Translations under genes and position numbers: made by a program
The notes under the pieces: generated by a model
Databases searched by the model: none
Seen by the model: only the letters and a program-made list of their open reading frames with translations
Told to the model about the DNA's origin: nothing
Assembly (NCBI RefSeq): GCF_002899675.1
Contig: NZ_PKUU01000035.1
Coordinates: 1 to 46,214, forward strand
Source of the DNA: Clostridium sp. chh4-2
Lineage (GTDB): Bacteria; Bacillota; Clostridia; Lachnospirales; Lachnospiraceae
Direction: 5' to 3'
DNA: 46,214 nucleotides
Part shown: positions 1 through 8,779 of the stretch, in pieces
How the letters are laid out: every line of letters begins with the position of its first letter
Position numbering within the stretch: the first letter of the stretch is position 1

Positions 1-45
1 ATGATAAGAGATAGGGGATCGTTTGCAGCCCCTATCTCTTATCAT
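1..45. repeat. Collapsed palindrome I (17-bp perfect arms)
   Basis: Arms 1-17 and 29-45 are exact reverse complements around an 11-nt spacer. Copies 2 and 3 have the same arm (GATAAGAGATAGGGG) but continue into a much longer hairpin. Here the sequence runs from the left arm through GTTTGCAG straight into the right arm. This is what deletion of the apex of a long palindrome would leave. Confidence 0.75.
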
Positions 46-302
46 GTCCGCCGCCCGCCCAGGTTCCCCCTTCTTTCCGGCTGTTGCTTGGCTAGCTGAG
101 GATAAAAAAGATTTGGTGGATGGTAGAGTAAATTTTTATATCAAGCGTGAAGGCTTTTTCAGAAATCCCTTCACCATTTAATGTAAAGGGTGAGGTCTTT
201 TCGCAAAATGCCTTGACGATTAAAGTAAAACCTGAAGGCATTTCTGAAAATCCCTTCATGATCTATGCAAATTTGGATTTACATAAATACCAATGCAATA
301 AC

Positions 303-710
303 ATTGTTTTTAACCAGGCTAGCGAAAACCAGCAAAGAACCAGGAGGCGGAGCCGGAAGGAAACGATCGGAGGGAGAGCCGGACCGGGGAAGAACAATAC
401 GGACAAATGGGATCGTATGGAACCCCTTTAGAACTACTTAGACCCGTAAGGACAGAACGAGGCAGGTAAAAACTGATTTCCGTCTCAGTTTTTAAAGCGC
501 CGTTGAGCAGCGAAGTCATCAAGAGTTCACTGCGAATGGCGCTGGCCTGCCTCGTTCTGCCCTTACGGGTCTAAGTAGTTCTAAAGGGGTTCCATACGAT
601 CCCATTTGTCCGTATTGTTCTTCCCCGGTCCGGCTCTCCCTCCGATCGTTTCCTTCCGGCTCCGCCTCCTGGTTCTTTGCGAACCTTTCGCCAACTACGT
701 TAAAAAACAA
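303..710. repeat. Long palindrome II of copy 1
   Basis: The left arm (303-466) and right arm (546-710) are imperfect reverse complements over about 160 bp. They are nearly perfect from about 336 inward and diverged at the outer ends (left AACCAGGCTAGCGAAAACC, right CGAACCTTTCGCCAACTACG). The 79-nt apex (467-545) holds a small hairpin (467-494, stem AAAAACTGA/TCAGTTTTT) and the conserved 46-nt core (497-542). No coding content is supported. Confidence 0.88.
497..542 (-). other. 46-nt structured core (type II), copy 1
   Basis: Read on the minus strand: closing stem GCGCC/GGCGC, bulge ATTC, 8-bp stem GCAGTGAA/TTCGCTGC, 11-nt loop CTCTTGATGAC, bulge TCAAC. The same 46-nt architecture occurs at 24437-24482, 25034-25079 and 45482-45527. 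Function is unknown; the structure is inferred from pairing and covariation. Confidence 0.75.
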
Positions 711-736
711 CTTACTGCGTCGCCCTTTGGTTAAAA

Positions 737-3394
737 CTAATTTCCTGGTCCTCCATCCGGGGCTGCCGGGGGTGTGGACGGTGATACATATCCGGGGCCG
801 ATCTGAGAGATATCGCTGCCAGAACTTTCAGGTTCAGATGGTTGGTTCGGATCTACTACAATTGCGGCTCCGGTGTGAATATCACAGTAGCCGGGCATTG
901 CAAATACAGAATCGTCTGTCTGGCCTGAATCCGGCGGAACCGACATAAATGTGGCGGAAATGCGTTCCGGACAGAATTCGGTTGGAAGCCGTCTGGACTC
1001 TGAACATACCGTAGCACGTATATGGTTGTTGCATACTTCGGTAGGAACCGTTCCTTTGGCGAAATACTCGGTATATACCGCGTTTCCTCTGGGATCTGCG
1101 TCACATACGCCTGATATAGCTAACTTGCCTGATTTCCGGCATATCTGTGCTGTTTCTATGCTGTCTGGAACCGGGAATCCCGGATCATCCATACCTTCGT
1201 GGACACGGGTCATAATCTTGCGCCAGATGTCTTTGTGGAAAGATGTCCCTCCGTTTTTTGAAGTTAGTTTTTGGTTGCTGTCACATCCGGCCCAGATACC
1301 TGCCGTATAATATGGTGTAAAGCCTACGAACCAGATATCATTATTGCTGCTGGTTGTACCACTTTTACCTGCATTTGACATGCCCGGAATGTTTGCTCTG
1401 GTACTGGTGGAAGAAACATTGGTTCCGGAGCGGGCAAACTTTCGGTTGCTTACCATGGAATCTGCCATGGCGTCGGTGAGCAGGAATGCTGTGGAATCCT
1501 TCAATGCCTGATGTGTCTCCGGTTCATTGTTGATTAACACTTTGCCGTTGCGGTCCAGAATCTTCGTGAAGAAAATGGGTTTTGTATAAACACCGTGGTT
1601 GGCAATCGCAGCATAAGCGGCGGTTAATTCCAGGTTTGTAACACCGTCTGTAATTCCGCCCAATGCGGTAGCCGCATTCAAATCGTTGGAAGTCAGAGTG
1701 GTGATGCCCAGGTTCTTTGCATATTCCACGCCGAGCTGCGGGGTGACTGTTTCCATCATACAGCGCACGGCCACAATATTCATGGAATAAATGATGCCGT
1801 CACGAATGCTGGAATATCCCAGATAACCCTGACTGTACCAGTTGGAAAATGTTTTTGTGCCTACGGTATAAACCGAATCGTAATATACGGTACCCAGCGT
1901 AGCGCCGCAGGCATCTAAAGCGGGTGCAAATGCAGTGATAATCTTAAAAGTGGAACCCGGCTGCCGCTTTGTATTGCTGGCCCGGTTTAATGTCAGGCTG
2001 GCAGTTTTTTCGCCTCGGCCTCCGCAGATCGCTTTTACCTGTCCGGTTGCCTGATCCATGATAACAAAAGAAGCCTGGGGCTGAAGCGTTTTTGTCAGCT
2101 TCTCACCAATTACGGTGTCGTCGGTTTTAAGGACATAAGCTTTATAATTTTCGATTTCTGTCTGTATCTGTTCTTCGCTGTCATATAAACCGTCATAAGA
2201 AGTATCACCGACCACAGTCTTTTTCCAGGTCTTCAGACCTTCTTCCGAATAGTGCTGTGTGGTACCGTCTCCATGGGTGACGGAGAGCCTGTATTCGATG
2301 GAATATCTGGCTGCTGTGTAGTTTTCCGGATTGTTGATCTCTTCGTCCACGATCGCCTGAATATCCGGGTCCTGAGTGGTGTAAATCTCAAGGCCGCCGC
2401 TGTAGAGAAGATTGTGGGCCTGAGTTTCCGTATAACCTAATTTTTCTTTTAGCGTTTCTTTTACCTGGGCGGTCAGTTCATCGGTGAAATAGCTGTAAGG
2501 AGTGGTCATTTCCTTTGTGATTAGATCCACGTTCTGTATTCTGGAATATACGTCATCGGCCAGGGCTTCTTCCTGCTGTTCTTTGGAAATATAGCCTTGC
2601 TCAAACATGTACTGAAGAATGATTTTACGCCGTTCTTCATTCCGTTCCCTTCCGGTGATCGGATTCATATGGGCCGGGTTTTGCGTAATTCCTGCGATGA
2701 CGGTGGCTTCCGAAAGTGTGAGATCGGAAACATCTTTGTCAAAATACCGCCTTGCGGCAACCTTGACGCCAAGGGTATTGTTGCCTAAGTTGATGGTATT
2801 CAAATAATTGGTAATGATCAGTTTTTTATCCATGGTTTTTTCAAGCTGGAGGGCCAGATACTGTTCCTGGAATTTACGTTCCAGTTTGGCTCCGAAGCTT
2901 GTTTCATTACCGCCGCCGAAAACATTGTTTTTAATCAGCTGCTGGGTCAGGGTACTTCCGCCGCCTTTGTTCTTACCCATAAGAACTCCGGTAGCAGCAC
3001 GCATAATGGAACGGATGTCAATTCCGTTATGTTCCCAGAAACGGGAATCTTCTATCGCTACAAAGGCGTTGATAAGATCCGGTGGGAGTTCATCATAAGT
3101 TGCCTCCTGGCGGTTGGATCCTGCAGTTACGAGGGTGTCCGTGACATTTCCCTTGCTGTCATAAACGGTGGTCGCATAGCCGATGGGGACGATGCTTTCT
3201 ACGTCTACGTCAGGAGAATTGTCAATAATTCCTTTCATCATACCAAATCCAATACTGCCGATCATGACTACAGCGAAGATACACATGACAAAGCAGGCTT
3301 TAAAAAAACCGAGAAATAATTTGGACGCATATTTCTTAGCTTTGGAATTGGCTGAACGTATCTTACGTTCGGTTTGTATTTTTCCGTAATTCAT
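737..3394 (-). CDS. Class A penicillin-binding protein (PBP1A-type glycosyltransferase/transpeptidase)
   Basis: Bifunctional peptidoglycan synthase of 885 aa, anchored in the cytoplasmic membrane and acting outside it. It has a short basic cytoplasmic N-terminus and one membrane segment at about 26-54. A GT51 glycosyltransferase domain follows, with EDSRFWEH at 115-122 (catalytic Glu) and GGSTLTQQ at 145-152. The transpeptidase domain has the acyl-serine motif STFK at 481-484, SMN at 537-539 and KSGT at 677-680. All catalytic motifs are intact. The C-terminus is a Pro/Gly/Ser-rich tail. Transcription starts from a clear minus-strand promoter (3419-3447). The gene ends 26 bp from the palindromic repeat, which may terminate it. 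Family assignment is firm; which PBP paralogue it is cannot be said. Confidence 0.96.
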   Translation of the reverse strand: MNYGKIQTERKIRSANSKAKKYASKLFLGFFKACFVMCIFAVVMIGSIGFGMMKGIIDNSPDVDVESIVPIGYATTVYDSKGNVTDTLVTAGSNRQEATYDELPPDLINAFVAIEDSRFWEHNGIDIRSIMRAATGVLMGKNKGGGSTLTQQLIKNNVFGGGNETSFGAKLERKFQEQYLALQLEKTMDKKLIITNYLNTINLGNNTLGVKVAARRYFDKDVSDLTLSEATVIAGITQNPAHMNPITGRERNEERRKIILQYMFEQGYISKEQQEEALADDVYSRIQNVDLITKEMTTPYSYFTDELTAQVKETLKEKLGYTETQAHNLLYSGGLEIYTTQDPDIQAIVDEEINNPENYTAARYSIEYRLSVTHGDGTTQHYSEEGLKTWKKTVVGDTSYDGLYDSEEQIQTEIENYKAYVLKTDDTVIGEKLTKTLQPQASFVIMDQATGQVKAICGGRGEKTASLTLNRASNTKRQPGSTFKIITAFAPALDACGATLGTVYYDSVYTVGTKTFSNWYSQGYLGYSSIRDGIIYSMNIVAVRCMMETVTPQLGVEYAKNLGITTLTSNDLNAATALGGITDGVTNLELTAAYAAIANHGVYTKPIFFTKILDRNGKVLINNEPETHQALKDSTAFLLTDAMADSMVSNRKFARSGTNVSSTSTRANIPGMSNAGKSGTTSSNNDIWFVGFTPYYTAGIWAGCDSNQKLTSKNGGTSFHKDIWRKIMTRVHEGMDDPGFPVPDSIETAQICRKSGKLAISGVCDADPRGNAVYTEYFAKGTVPTEVCNNHIRATVCSESRRLPTEFCPERISATFMSVPPDSGQTDDSVFAMPGYCDIHTGAAIVVDPNQPSEPESSGSDISQIGPGYVSPSTPPAAPDGGPGN

Positions 3395-3418
3395 AGGAGT
3401 CCTCCTCTATACCGGATC

Positions 3419-3447
3419 ATTATAACAAATATGTTCCAACAATTCAA
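3419..3447 (-). promoter_or_regulatory. Sigma-A promoter for the PBP gene
   Basis: On the minus strand, -35 TTGAAT (3447-3442), a 17-bp spacer and -10 TATAAT (3424-3419) lie 25 bp upstream of the PBP start codon. Confidence 0.8.
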
Positions 3448-3559
3448 CCAGGCCTCTTCGAATTAAAAGTTTTGTAAAGTGCTGGTTAGACCGGTGTATC
3501 TATGATATATTAGTATGAGTTAAAAATGGTATATTTATGAATTTCAGGAGAATGAATCT

Positions 3560-4210
3560 ATGACCGAAAGTTATAAAATCTTATACGAAGGCGGAGAAGG
3601 GGAGCTGGTGGAGAAAAAATCCCGTTTTATCGCCACCACCAGGCCTGTGGAATCCGAAGAAGAGGCCACATTATTTATAGAAGAGATGAGAAAAAAATAT
3701 TGGAATGCCAACCACAACTGTTTCGCTTATGTGATAGGGGAACTCCATCAGATCAAACGCTGCAGCGATGACGGGGAGCCGTCGCAGACAGCCGGAAAGC
3801 CTATGCTGGACGTGCTTTTAGGCGAAGACATTCACAATGCCTGTGTTGTGGTAACCCGCTATTTCGGCGGAACTCTTTTGGGAACCGGCGGCCTGGTGCG
3901 GGCTTATTCCAAATCCGTTCAGGAAGGGATTAAAAACAGCAGCATAGTTGAGAAAAAGCTGGCCAGAAAAATAGAGATCGGAACCGATTATAATGGCATC
4001 GGAAAACTTCAATATCTGGCAGCACAGAGAGGCCTGGCTGCCTTGGACACCTCCTATACGGACACGGTCACCGCAGAATATCTTGTTCCGTCAGGGCAGG
4101 TGGAAGAGTTTAAAACTGCGGTAACGGAAGCGACAAACGGCAAAGCGAAAATTAAGGAATCCGATCCCTTATATTACGGTTTGCTGGAAAAAGAGATAAT
4201 ATTATTTTAA
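3560..4210 (+). CDS. YigZ / IMPACT family protein (UPF0029)
   Basis: A 216-aa protein of the YigZ/IMPACT family, a conserved bacterial protein with an RNase PH/ribosomal S5-like fold whose biochemical role is not settled. The family signatures are plain: DGEPSQTAGKP near residues 75-85 and VVTRYFGGTLLGTGGLVRAY near 98-117. The C-terminal part matches the usual DUF1949 region. Length is typical. The ATG is preceded by AGGAG at 3546-3550. It stands alone behind the divergent PBP gene and may be cotranscribed with the GH28 gene 22 bp downstream. Confidence 0.93.
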   Translation: MTESYKILYEGGEGELVEKKSRFIATTRPVESEEEATLFIEEMRKKYWNANHNCFAYVIGELHQIKRCSDDGEPSQTAGKPMLDVLLGEDIHNACVVVTRYFGGTLLGTGGLVRAYSKSVQEGIKNSSIVEKKLARKIEIGTDYNGIGKLQYLAAQRGLAALDTSYTDTVTAEYLVPSGQVEEFKTAVTEATNGKAKIKESDPLYYGLLEKEIILF

Positions 4211-4232
4211 GTTTAGAAGGGAAGAACATCAT

Positions 4233-5543
4233 ATGAATCAAATATTTAACCCAAAAGATTACGGCGCGGCAGGAGACGGAAAAACGCTGGATACGAAAGC
4301 GATTCAGACCGCTATTGATAAAGCGGGGGAATGTAAAGGAACGGTTCATGTTCCGGCAGGCACTTACTTGACCGGTTCACTATTTTTGAGAAGCCACATG
4401 GAGTTTCATATGGAAGAAGGAGTTGTGCTTTTAGGTACTTTGGATGAATCCGCCTATCCGTTTATCTTTTCCAGAGTTGCCGGAATTGAGATGGAATGGC
4501 CGGCCGCAATCCTCAATCTTTACGAATTGGAAGATGTGAAGGTCACGGGATTCGGAACGATAAACGGCCAGGGAGAATTTTGGTGGGATAAATACTGGGG
4601 GCCGGACAGAACCGGCGGTATGCGGAGGATCTACGATGCCAAAGACCTTCGCTGGGTGGCGGACTATGACTGCACCAGACCCAGAAATCTTCTTGTTTTC
4701 CGCTCTAAGAATATCGTTCTACAGAATTTTACCAGCAAAAAATCTGCATTTTGGAATGTTCATATCTGCTACAGCGAGCAGGTCCATGTGGATGGAATTA
4801 CAGTAAAAGAAAATGAAGGCCCGAGCACAGATGGCATTGACATTGATTCCAGCAGATATGTGTTGGTGGAAAACTGTACCGTTGCCTGCAATGACGACAA
4901 CATCTGCATCAAATCCGGCCGGGATGCGGACGGGCTGAGAGTTAACTGCCCTTCGGAAGAAATCGAGATCAAAAACTGCCGTCTGCTGGTGGGCGCAGGC
5001 GTCACTTTAGGCAGTGAAACTTCCGGAGGAATCCGCAATGTTTTCATTCACGATAATGAATTTCTGAATACGGACTGTGGCTTCCGCATGAAATCTGCCA
5101 TGACAAGGGGAGGAATTCTGGAAGATATCAGAGTGGAGAACCTTACGATGATAAATGTGCGCTACCCATTCAGCTGGAATCTGAACTGGCATCCAAAATA
5201 CAGCTATTGCGAGCTGCCGGAAGGATATGAGGGGGAGATACCTGATCATTGGAAGAAGCTGCTGGAGAAAGTGTCTTATGAAAAGGGAATTCCAAAAGTG
5301 CGCAACATCACTGTCCGCAATGTAAAAGCCACGATGAAGCCTGATTATCGAGACGGATCCCGTGCATTTGACATAAATGCCTATCCGGAGAAGCCGATGG
5401 AGAATATCCTCTTTGAAGATGTCGATCTGGATGTAACGGAATTTGGCCGCATTGCTGTGGTGGAAAATATTGTCTGGAAAAACGTAAAGTTTAAAGTAGC
5501 GGGTGAAAATGATGCTGAAAAAGATACTTATGATGTGAGATAA
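4233..5543 (+). CDS. GH28 polygalacturonase-type glycoside hydrolase
   Basis: A 436-aa right-handed beta-helix enzyme of glycoside hydrolase family 28, which cleaves galacturonan linkages of pectin. It starts with the usual DYGAAGDG segment. The catalytic acidic residues are in STDGIDIDSS (198-207) and NDDN (220-223). The site that is often GHG reads GSETSGG (260-266), and the basic motif is FRMK (284-287). There is no signal peptide, so the enzyme is probably cytoplasmic and acts on imported oligogalacturonides or related oligosaccharides. It lies beside the eda-kdgK-uxaA operon that consumes galacturonate-type products. It ends at a bidirectional terminator shared with the convergent eda gene. 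Exact substrate is uncertain. Confidence 0.92.
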   Translation: MNQIFNPKDYGAAGDGKTLDTKAIQTAIDKAGECKGTVHVPAGTYLTGSLFLRSHMEFHMEEGVVLLGTLDESAYPFIFSRVAGIEMEWPAAILNLYELEDVKVTGFGTINGQGEFWWDKYWGPDRTGGMRRIYDAKDLRWVADYDCTRPRNLLVFRSKNIVLQNFTSKKSAFWNVHICYSEQVHVDGITVKENEGPSTDGIDIDSSRYVLVENCTVACNDDNICIKSGRDADGLRVNCPSEEIEIKNCRLLVGAGVTLGSETSGGIRNVFIHDNEFLNTDCGFRMKSAMTRGGILEDIRVENLTMINVRYPFSWNLNWHPKYSYCELPEGYEGEIPDHWKKLLEKVSYEKGIPKVRNITVRNVKATMKPDYRDGSRAFDINAYPEKPMENILFEDVDLDVTEFGRIAVVENIVWKNVKFKVAGENDAEKDTYDVR

Positions 5544-5565
5544 TCCACATATTATCTGAAAAGAA

Positions 5566-5609
5566 AAAAGCTTGAAATCTTATGTAAAATAGGATTTCAA
5601 GCTTTTTTT
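5566..5609. terminator. Bidirectional terminator between GH28 and eda
   Basis: Stem AAGCTTGAAATC / GATTTCAAGCTT with A-rich and T-rich flanks on both sides, so it can act for both convergent operons. The same stem sequence is used at 22272-22312. Confidence 0.88.
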
Positions 5610-5658
5610 CGTTATATAGCCGGGTAAGGAGAAGATCAGCAAAAATACAGATGTTTTT

Positions 5659-6306
5659 CTAACGGGCACACAGCCGCTGTGACTCTTCACTGCCTGTCAG
5701 AGCTTTTTTTAGATAATCTGCGGCCAAAGCCCATTTTTTATCATCCACATATTGTTTTGGAATCAAATTGCTGCCGATCCCGACCCCAATATAGCCTTGG
5801 TGGAAAAATTCCTGCATATTTGACGGGCTGACCCCGCCGACTGCAATATATTCGGTACCGCTAAAAGGCCCTTTCAAACTTTTCAGATAGTTAGACGGCA
5901 TACAGCCGGCAGGAAAGAGCTTCATCAAATGAAATCCATATCTCATACAGAGTGCCACATCAGATGGGGTCATAACGCCCGGAATCAAAGGAACAGACAG
6001 TTGACTGCAGTAATTCAGTGTTTCTTCGGATACGGAAGGAGTTAAAAAAAACTGGGCACCAGCTAAGAGAGCATTATGACAGTCGGTGAGGGTGAGAACA
6101 GTTCCTGCTCCGATTACTGCGTCTTTTGGAAGTTTTCTTTGCAGAAAATCAATCTGTTTGGCTGCATTTTCCGTATTCATAGCCACTTCAAACAGACGGA
6201 TTCCTCCAAGATAGGCGGCATTGGTATAATCTTCAAGGATATTATCCGGAATTTTTCTTAAAATTGCGCAGACCGGGTTCTTATTTATCATATCTACTAT
6301 GTTCAT
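5659..6306 (-). CDS. eda: KDPG / KHG aldolase (2-dehydro-3-deoxyphosphogluconate aldolase)
   Basis: Class I aldolase of 215 aa that splits 2-keto-3-deoxy-6-phosphogluconate into pyruvate and glyceraldehyde-3-phosphate. Visible family features are R17, E40 in RLFEVAMNT, GAGTV (66-70), PGVMTPSDV, and the Schiff-base lysine K129 in LMKLFPAG. It is the last gene of the minus-strand operon uxaA-kdgK-eda, with 14 bp separating it from kdgK. Together these three genes form the lower part of the hexuronate pathway. The length is typical. Confidence 0.94.
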   Translation of the reverse strand: MNIVDMINKNPVCAILRKIPDNILEDYTNAAYLGGIRLFEVAMNTENAAKQIDFLQRKLPKDAVIGAGTVLTLTDCHNALLAGAQFFLTPSVSEETLNYCSQLSVPLIPGVMTPSDVALCMRYGFHLMKLFPAGCMPSNYLKSLKGPFSGTEYIAVGGVSPSNMQEFFHQGYIGVGIGSNLIPKQYVDDKKWALAADYLKKALTGSEESQRLCAR

Positions 6307-6320
6307 ATTCTATATTCCTT

Positions 6321-7271
6321 TCATCGAAAAATGTCAGACTGGTTATTCAGTACGGAATTCATTATCCTCAGCGTGGGATACCCTTCCGTATCCCCATAGG
6401 TCTCTGTGGCCAGCGCGCCAGCAATTGCCCCCATCCGTCCGCATGTGGCCAGATCTTTACCTTCCAGTATGCCGCAGAGAAATGCGGAATCAAACGCATC
6501 TCCGGCGCCAATGGGATCGATACAGCAGCATGGATGCGGTAAAACCTGAACTTGTTCCTTTCTGTTCGCGATGACAGCACCGTTTTTTCCGTCTTTAACA
6601 GCGACATAACTTGCACGGCCATTGGTAAAGAGAAGATCGAACAGGCGTGCATGCTGTGCTGTTTGGAACAGCATTTCCGCTTCATCCAGTCCCATCAGCA
6701 CAATATCGGCACGGAGAAGAAGTTCTGTGACCATACGGGTATAATCCTTGCCCAGCCATAGCTTTTTTCGGATGTTAGGGTCAAAACTGAACAGAGTGCC
6801 ATTTTCTATTGCTATGGAAACACAGGCCTTTACAGCGTCTTCGCAGCTTTTGCTCAGCACAGGGGTAATTCCCGTGGTGTGAAAAATTTCTGCAGAAGCG
6901 ATGAGTTCCGGGTGTATGATCTGTTCGTTTATGTGGCTGGCCGCAGAGTTTTCCCTATAATAGAAAACGGAAGTTTCATCAGCCGTTCTCATCTGTTTGA
7001 ACATGATACCGGTTTTGAAATTCTTATCATAATGTATATGACTGGTGTCTACGCCTTCTGCCCGGATACTGTTTTCTATGTAATGCCCGAATTCATCTTC
7101 GCCTAATGCGCTGATCCAGGCGGCAGAATGTCCAAGCTTAGCCGCGCCTATGGCAACATTGCTTTCCGCACCGGCTATACGGCTTTCGAAGCGGCGTATA
7201 TAACGGAGAGGGCCGGAAGAAGCTGGGACGAAAGAAACCATAGTTTCACCAAGGGCTACAATCTCGGTCAT
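6321..7271 (-). CDS. kdgK: 2-keto-3-deoxygluconate kinase (PfkB family)
   Basis: A 316-aa ribokinase/PfkB-family sugar kinase. The first signature region is AGAESNVAIGAAKLG (33-47). The second is IGAGDAFDSA, with the catalytic Asp at 258 and the GAGD anion hole at 255-258. Lying between a UxaA altronate dehydratase and a KDPG aldolase, it is assigned as the kinase that makes KDPG from KDG. That substrate is inferred from the operon, since PfkB sequence alone does not fix it. It is 11 bp downstream of uxaA. Confidence 0.9.
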   Translation of the reverse strand: MTEIVALGETMVSFVPASSGPLRYIRRFESRIAGAESNVAIGAAKLGHSAAWISALGEDEFGHYIENSIRAEGVDTSHIHYDKNFKTGIMFKQMRTADETSVFYYRENSAASHINEQIIHPELIASAEIFHTTGITPVLSKSCEDAVKACVSIAIENGTLFSFDPNIRKKLWLGKDYTRMVTELLLRADIVLMGLDEAEMLFQTAQHARLFDLLFTNGRASYVAVKDGKNGAVIANRKEQVQVLPHPCCCIDPIGAGDAFDSAFLCGILEGKDLATCGRMGAIAGALATETYGDTEGYPTLRIMNSVLNNQSDIFR

Positions 7272-7282
7272 AAATTCACCTC

Positions 7283-8779
7283 CTACATCAGGATTCCATC
7301 TTTGAAGATGGAGATGTCTCGGTAACCTGACAGTTCATTTTTTGTTCTGATCTGCCCGGACGCTGTTTTAATAACATAGGAAAAAAGCCGTTTCCTTTCC
7401 GCATCGAAGGAAGAGCCTTCCAAAAGGAAACCTGCGTTAAAATCGATCCAGCCTTTCTTATGAAGGGCGAGCCCTGTATTAGAGGAGATTTTAATGGTAG
7501 GTGCCGGAGCGCCGAAAGGGTTGCCATTTCCTGTGGTAAACAAGATCAGGGTGCATCCGCTTGCGGTCAGATTCGTGCAGGATACGGCGTCGTTACCGGA
7601 ACCATTTAAAAGGTTTAATCCGCTGTGTATAGGATAGTCTCCGTAAGAGAGTATATCTGTAACCAAAGAAGTTCCGCCTTTCTGGATGCATCCTAAAGAT
7701 TTTTCTTCCAGCGTGGTGATACCTCCTTTTTTATTGCCCGGGCAGGGATTTTCATAAATAGGCTGGTTATAGCGCATAAAGTAGAGTTTAAAATCATTGA
7801 TTAACGACACGGTTTTATGAAAAATTTCTTCAGAAGCCGCTCGGTTCATCAGTTCCTGCTCCGCACCGAACATTTCAGGCACCTCAGTTAAGAGACAGGT
7901 ACCGCCTTTTTGAATGACCAGATCCGCTATTTTGCCGCATAGAGGATTAGCGGAAACTCCGGAAAATGCATCAGAACTGCCGCATTTAAAGCCGATCTGC
8001 AGTTTCTCTAAAGGGAGAGGAATGCGTTTGGCATGGGAGGCGTAATGCGTTAGTTCATCTAAAAGCCTTAAACCTTCCTCATACTCGTCCTCGCAATTTT
8101 GAGTAACTAAGAACTTCACCCGTTCCGGATTATAAGTTCCAAGAACCGGCAAAAAGTCATCCAGATTATTATTCTCACACCCCAGGCTGACAACTAAGAC
8201 CCCGCCGGCATTAGGATGATTGATCAGGCCGCGCAGAAGTTTTTGTGTGATAAGATGGTCCTCCCCTAACTGGCTGCAGCCGGAATTGTGAGGAAATGAG
8301 AAGATTCCGTCCACACGGCTTCCATACAATAACCGGGCCTTTTCTTCCAGGATTCGGACTGTCCGGTTCACACAGCCCACCGTGGGAATGATCCATACCT
8401 CATTGCGGGTACCGGCTCGTTTATCCGGCCTGAGGTATCCTTCAAAGGTGTCGGTAAGAACGGACGGCATCTCTGATGCAGGGGTTACGGGATGATATTG
8501 GTATTCGGTGATCCCATTTAATCCGGTGCTCATATTATGAGAGTGCACATGATCACCAGGGTGAATCGTTTCTGTGGCCCGGCCGATGGGAGTTTTGTAT
8601 TTTATTACGGATTCTCCTTCTTTTATCAGGGAGACGGCTACCTTGTGGGCTTTTGGTATCTCGGAAGTCACGGTTATGTCCTGGCCGGCAATTTTGTATA
8701 CATGGTTTGGCAAAAGATCGGTAAGAGCGATGGCCACATTATCGTCTTCCTGTATTTTTAATAGGTTTTCATACTGCAT
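7283..8779 (-). CDS. uxaA: UxaA-family altronate dehydratase, full length
   Basis: A 498-aa one-chain member of the UxaA/GarD hydro-lyase family, which dehydrates sugar acids such as altronate to 2-keto-3-deoxy acids using a metal centre. The N-terminal SAF domain (about 1-95) carries HVHSHN at 77-82. The catalytic part begins near 115 (GYLRPDKRAGTRNE) and has SHNSGCS-, GCENN- and CGSSDAFSG-type motifs (the last read here as KCGSSDAFSG). It is first in the operon with kdgK and eda, and is transcribed away from the ABC transporter. The split copy at 18858-20389 is a paralogue. Altronate is the likely substrate, but related aldonates are possible. Confidence 0.92.
   Translation of the reverse strand: MQYENLLKIQEDDNVAIALTDLLPNHVYKIAGQDITVTSEIPKAHKVAVSLIKEGESVIKYKTPIGRATETIHPGDHVHSHNMSTGLNGITEYQYHPVTPASEMPSVLTDTFEGYLRPDKRAGTRNEVWIIPTVGCVNRTVRILEEKARLLYGSRVDGIFSFPHNSGCSQLGEDHLITQKLLRGLINHPNAGGVLVVSLGCENNNLDDFLPVLGTYNPERVKFLVTQNCEDEYEEGLRLLDELTHYASHAKRIPLPLEKLQIGFKCGSSDAFSGVSANPLCGKIADLVIQKGGTCLLTEVPEMFGAEQELMNRAASEEIFHKTVSLINDFKLYFMRYNQPIYENPCPGNKKGGITTLEEKSLGCIQKGGTSLVTDILSYGDYPIHSGLNLLNGSGNDAVSCTNLTASGCTLILFTTGNGNPFGAPAPTIKISSNTGLALHKKGWIDFNAGFLLEGSSFDAERKRLFSYVIKTASGQIRTKNELSGYRDISIFKDGILM

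Larger units (their letters stand above)
1..711. repeat. Palindromic composite repeat, copy 1 (left part; palindrome I collapsed)
   Basis: No protein gene is supported here. From left to right it holds a short perfect palindrome (1-45, the remnant of long palindrome I), a linker containing GGCTAGCTGAGGAT, three palindromic units starting near 145, 188 and 231 (43-bp period), and long palindrome II (303-710). The same order recurs at 24304-25254, and inverted at 45308-46214. Open frames seen here on both strands follow from the inverted symmetry and lack ribosome binding sites. The element ends about 26 bp past the PBP stop codon and may serve as that gene's transcription terminator. The window starts inside the element, so its left boundary is unknown. 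Confidence 0.85.

Noticed and set aside
951..1310. Open frame antisense to the PBP gene
   Set aside because: It overlaps the strongly supported PBP coding sequence with intact catalytic motifs, and lacks a ribosome binding site or recognisable domain.
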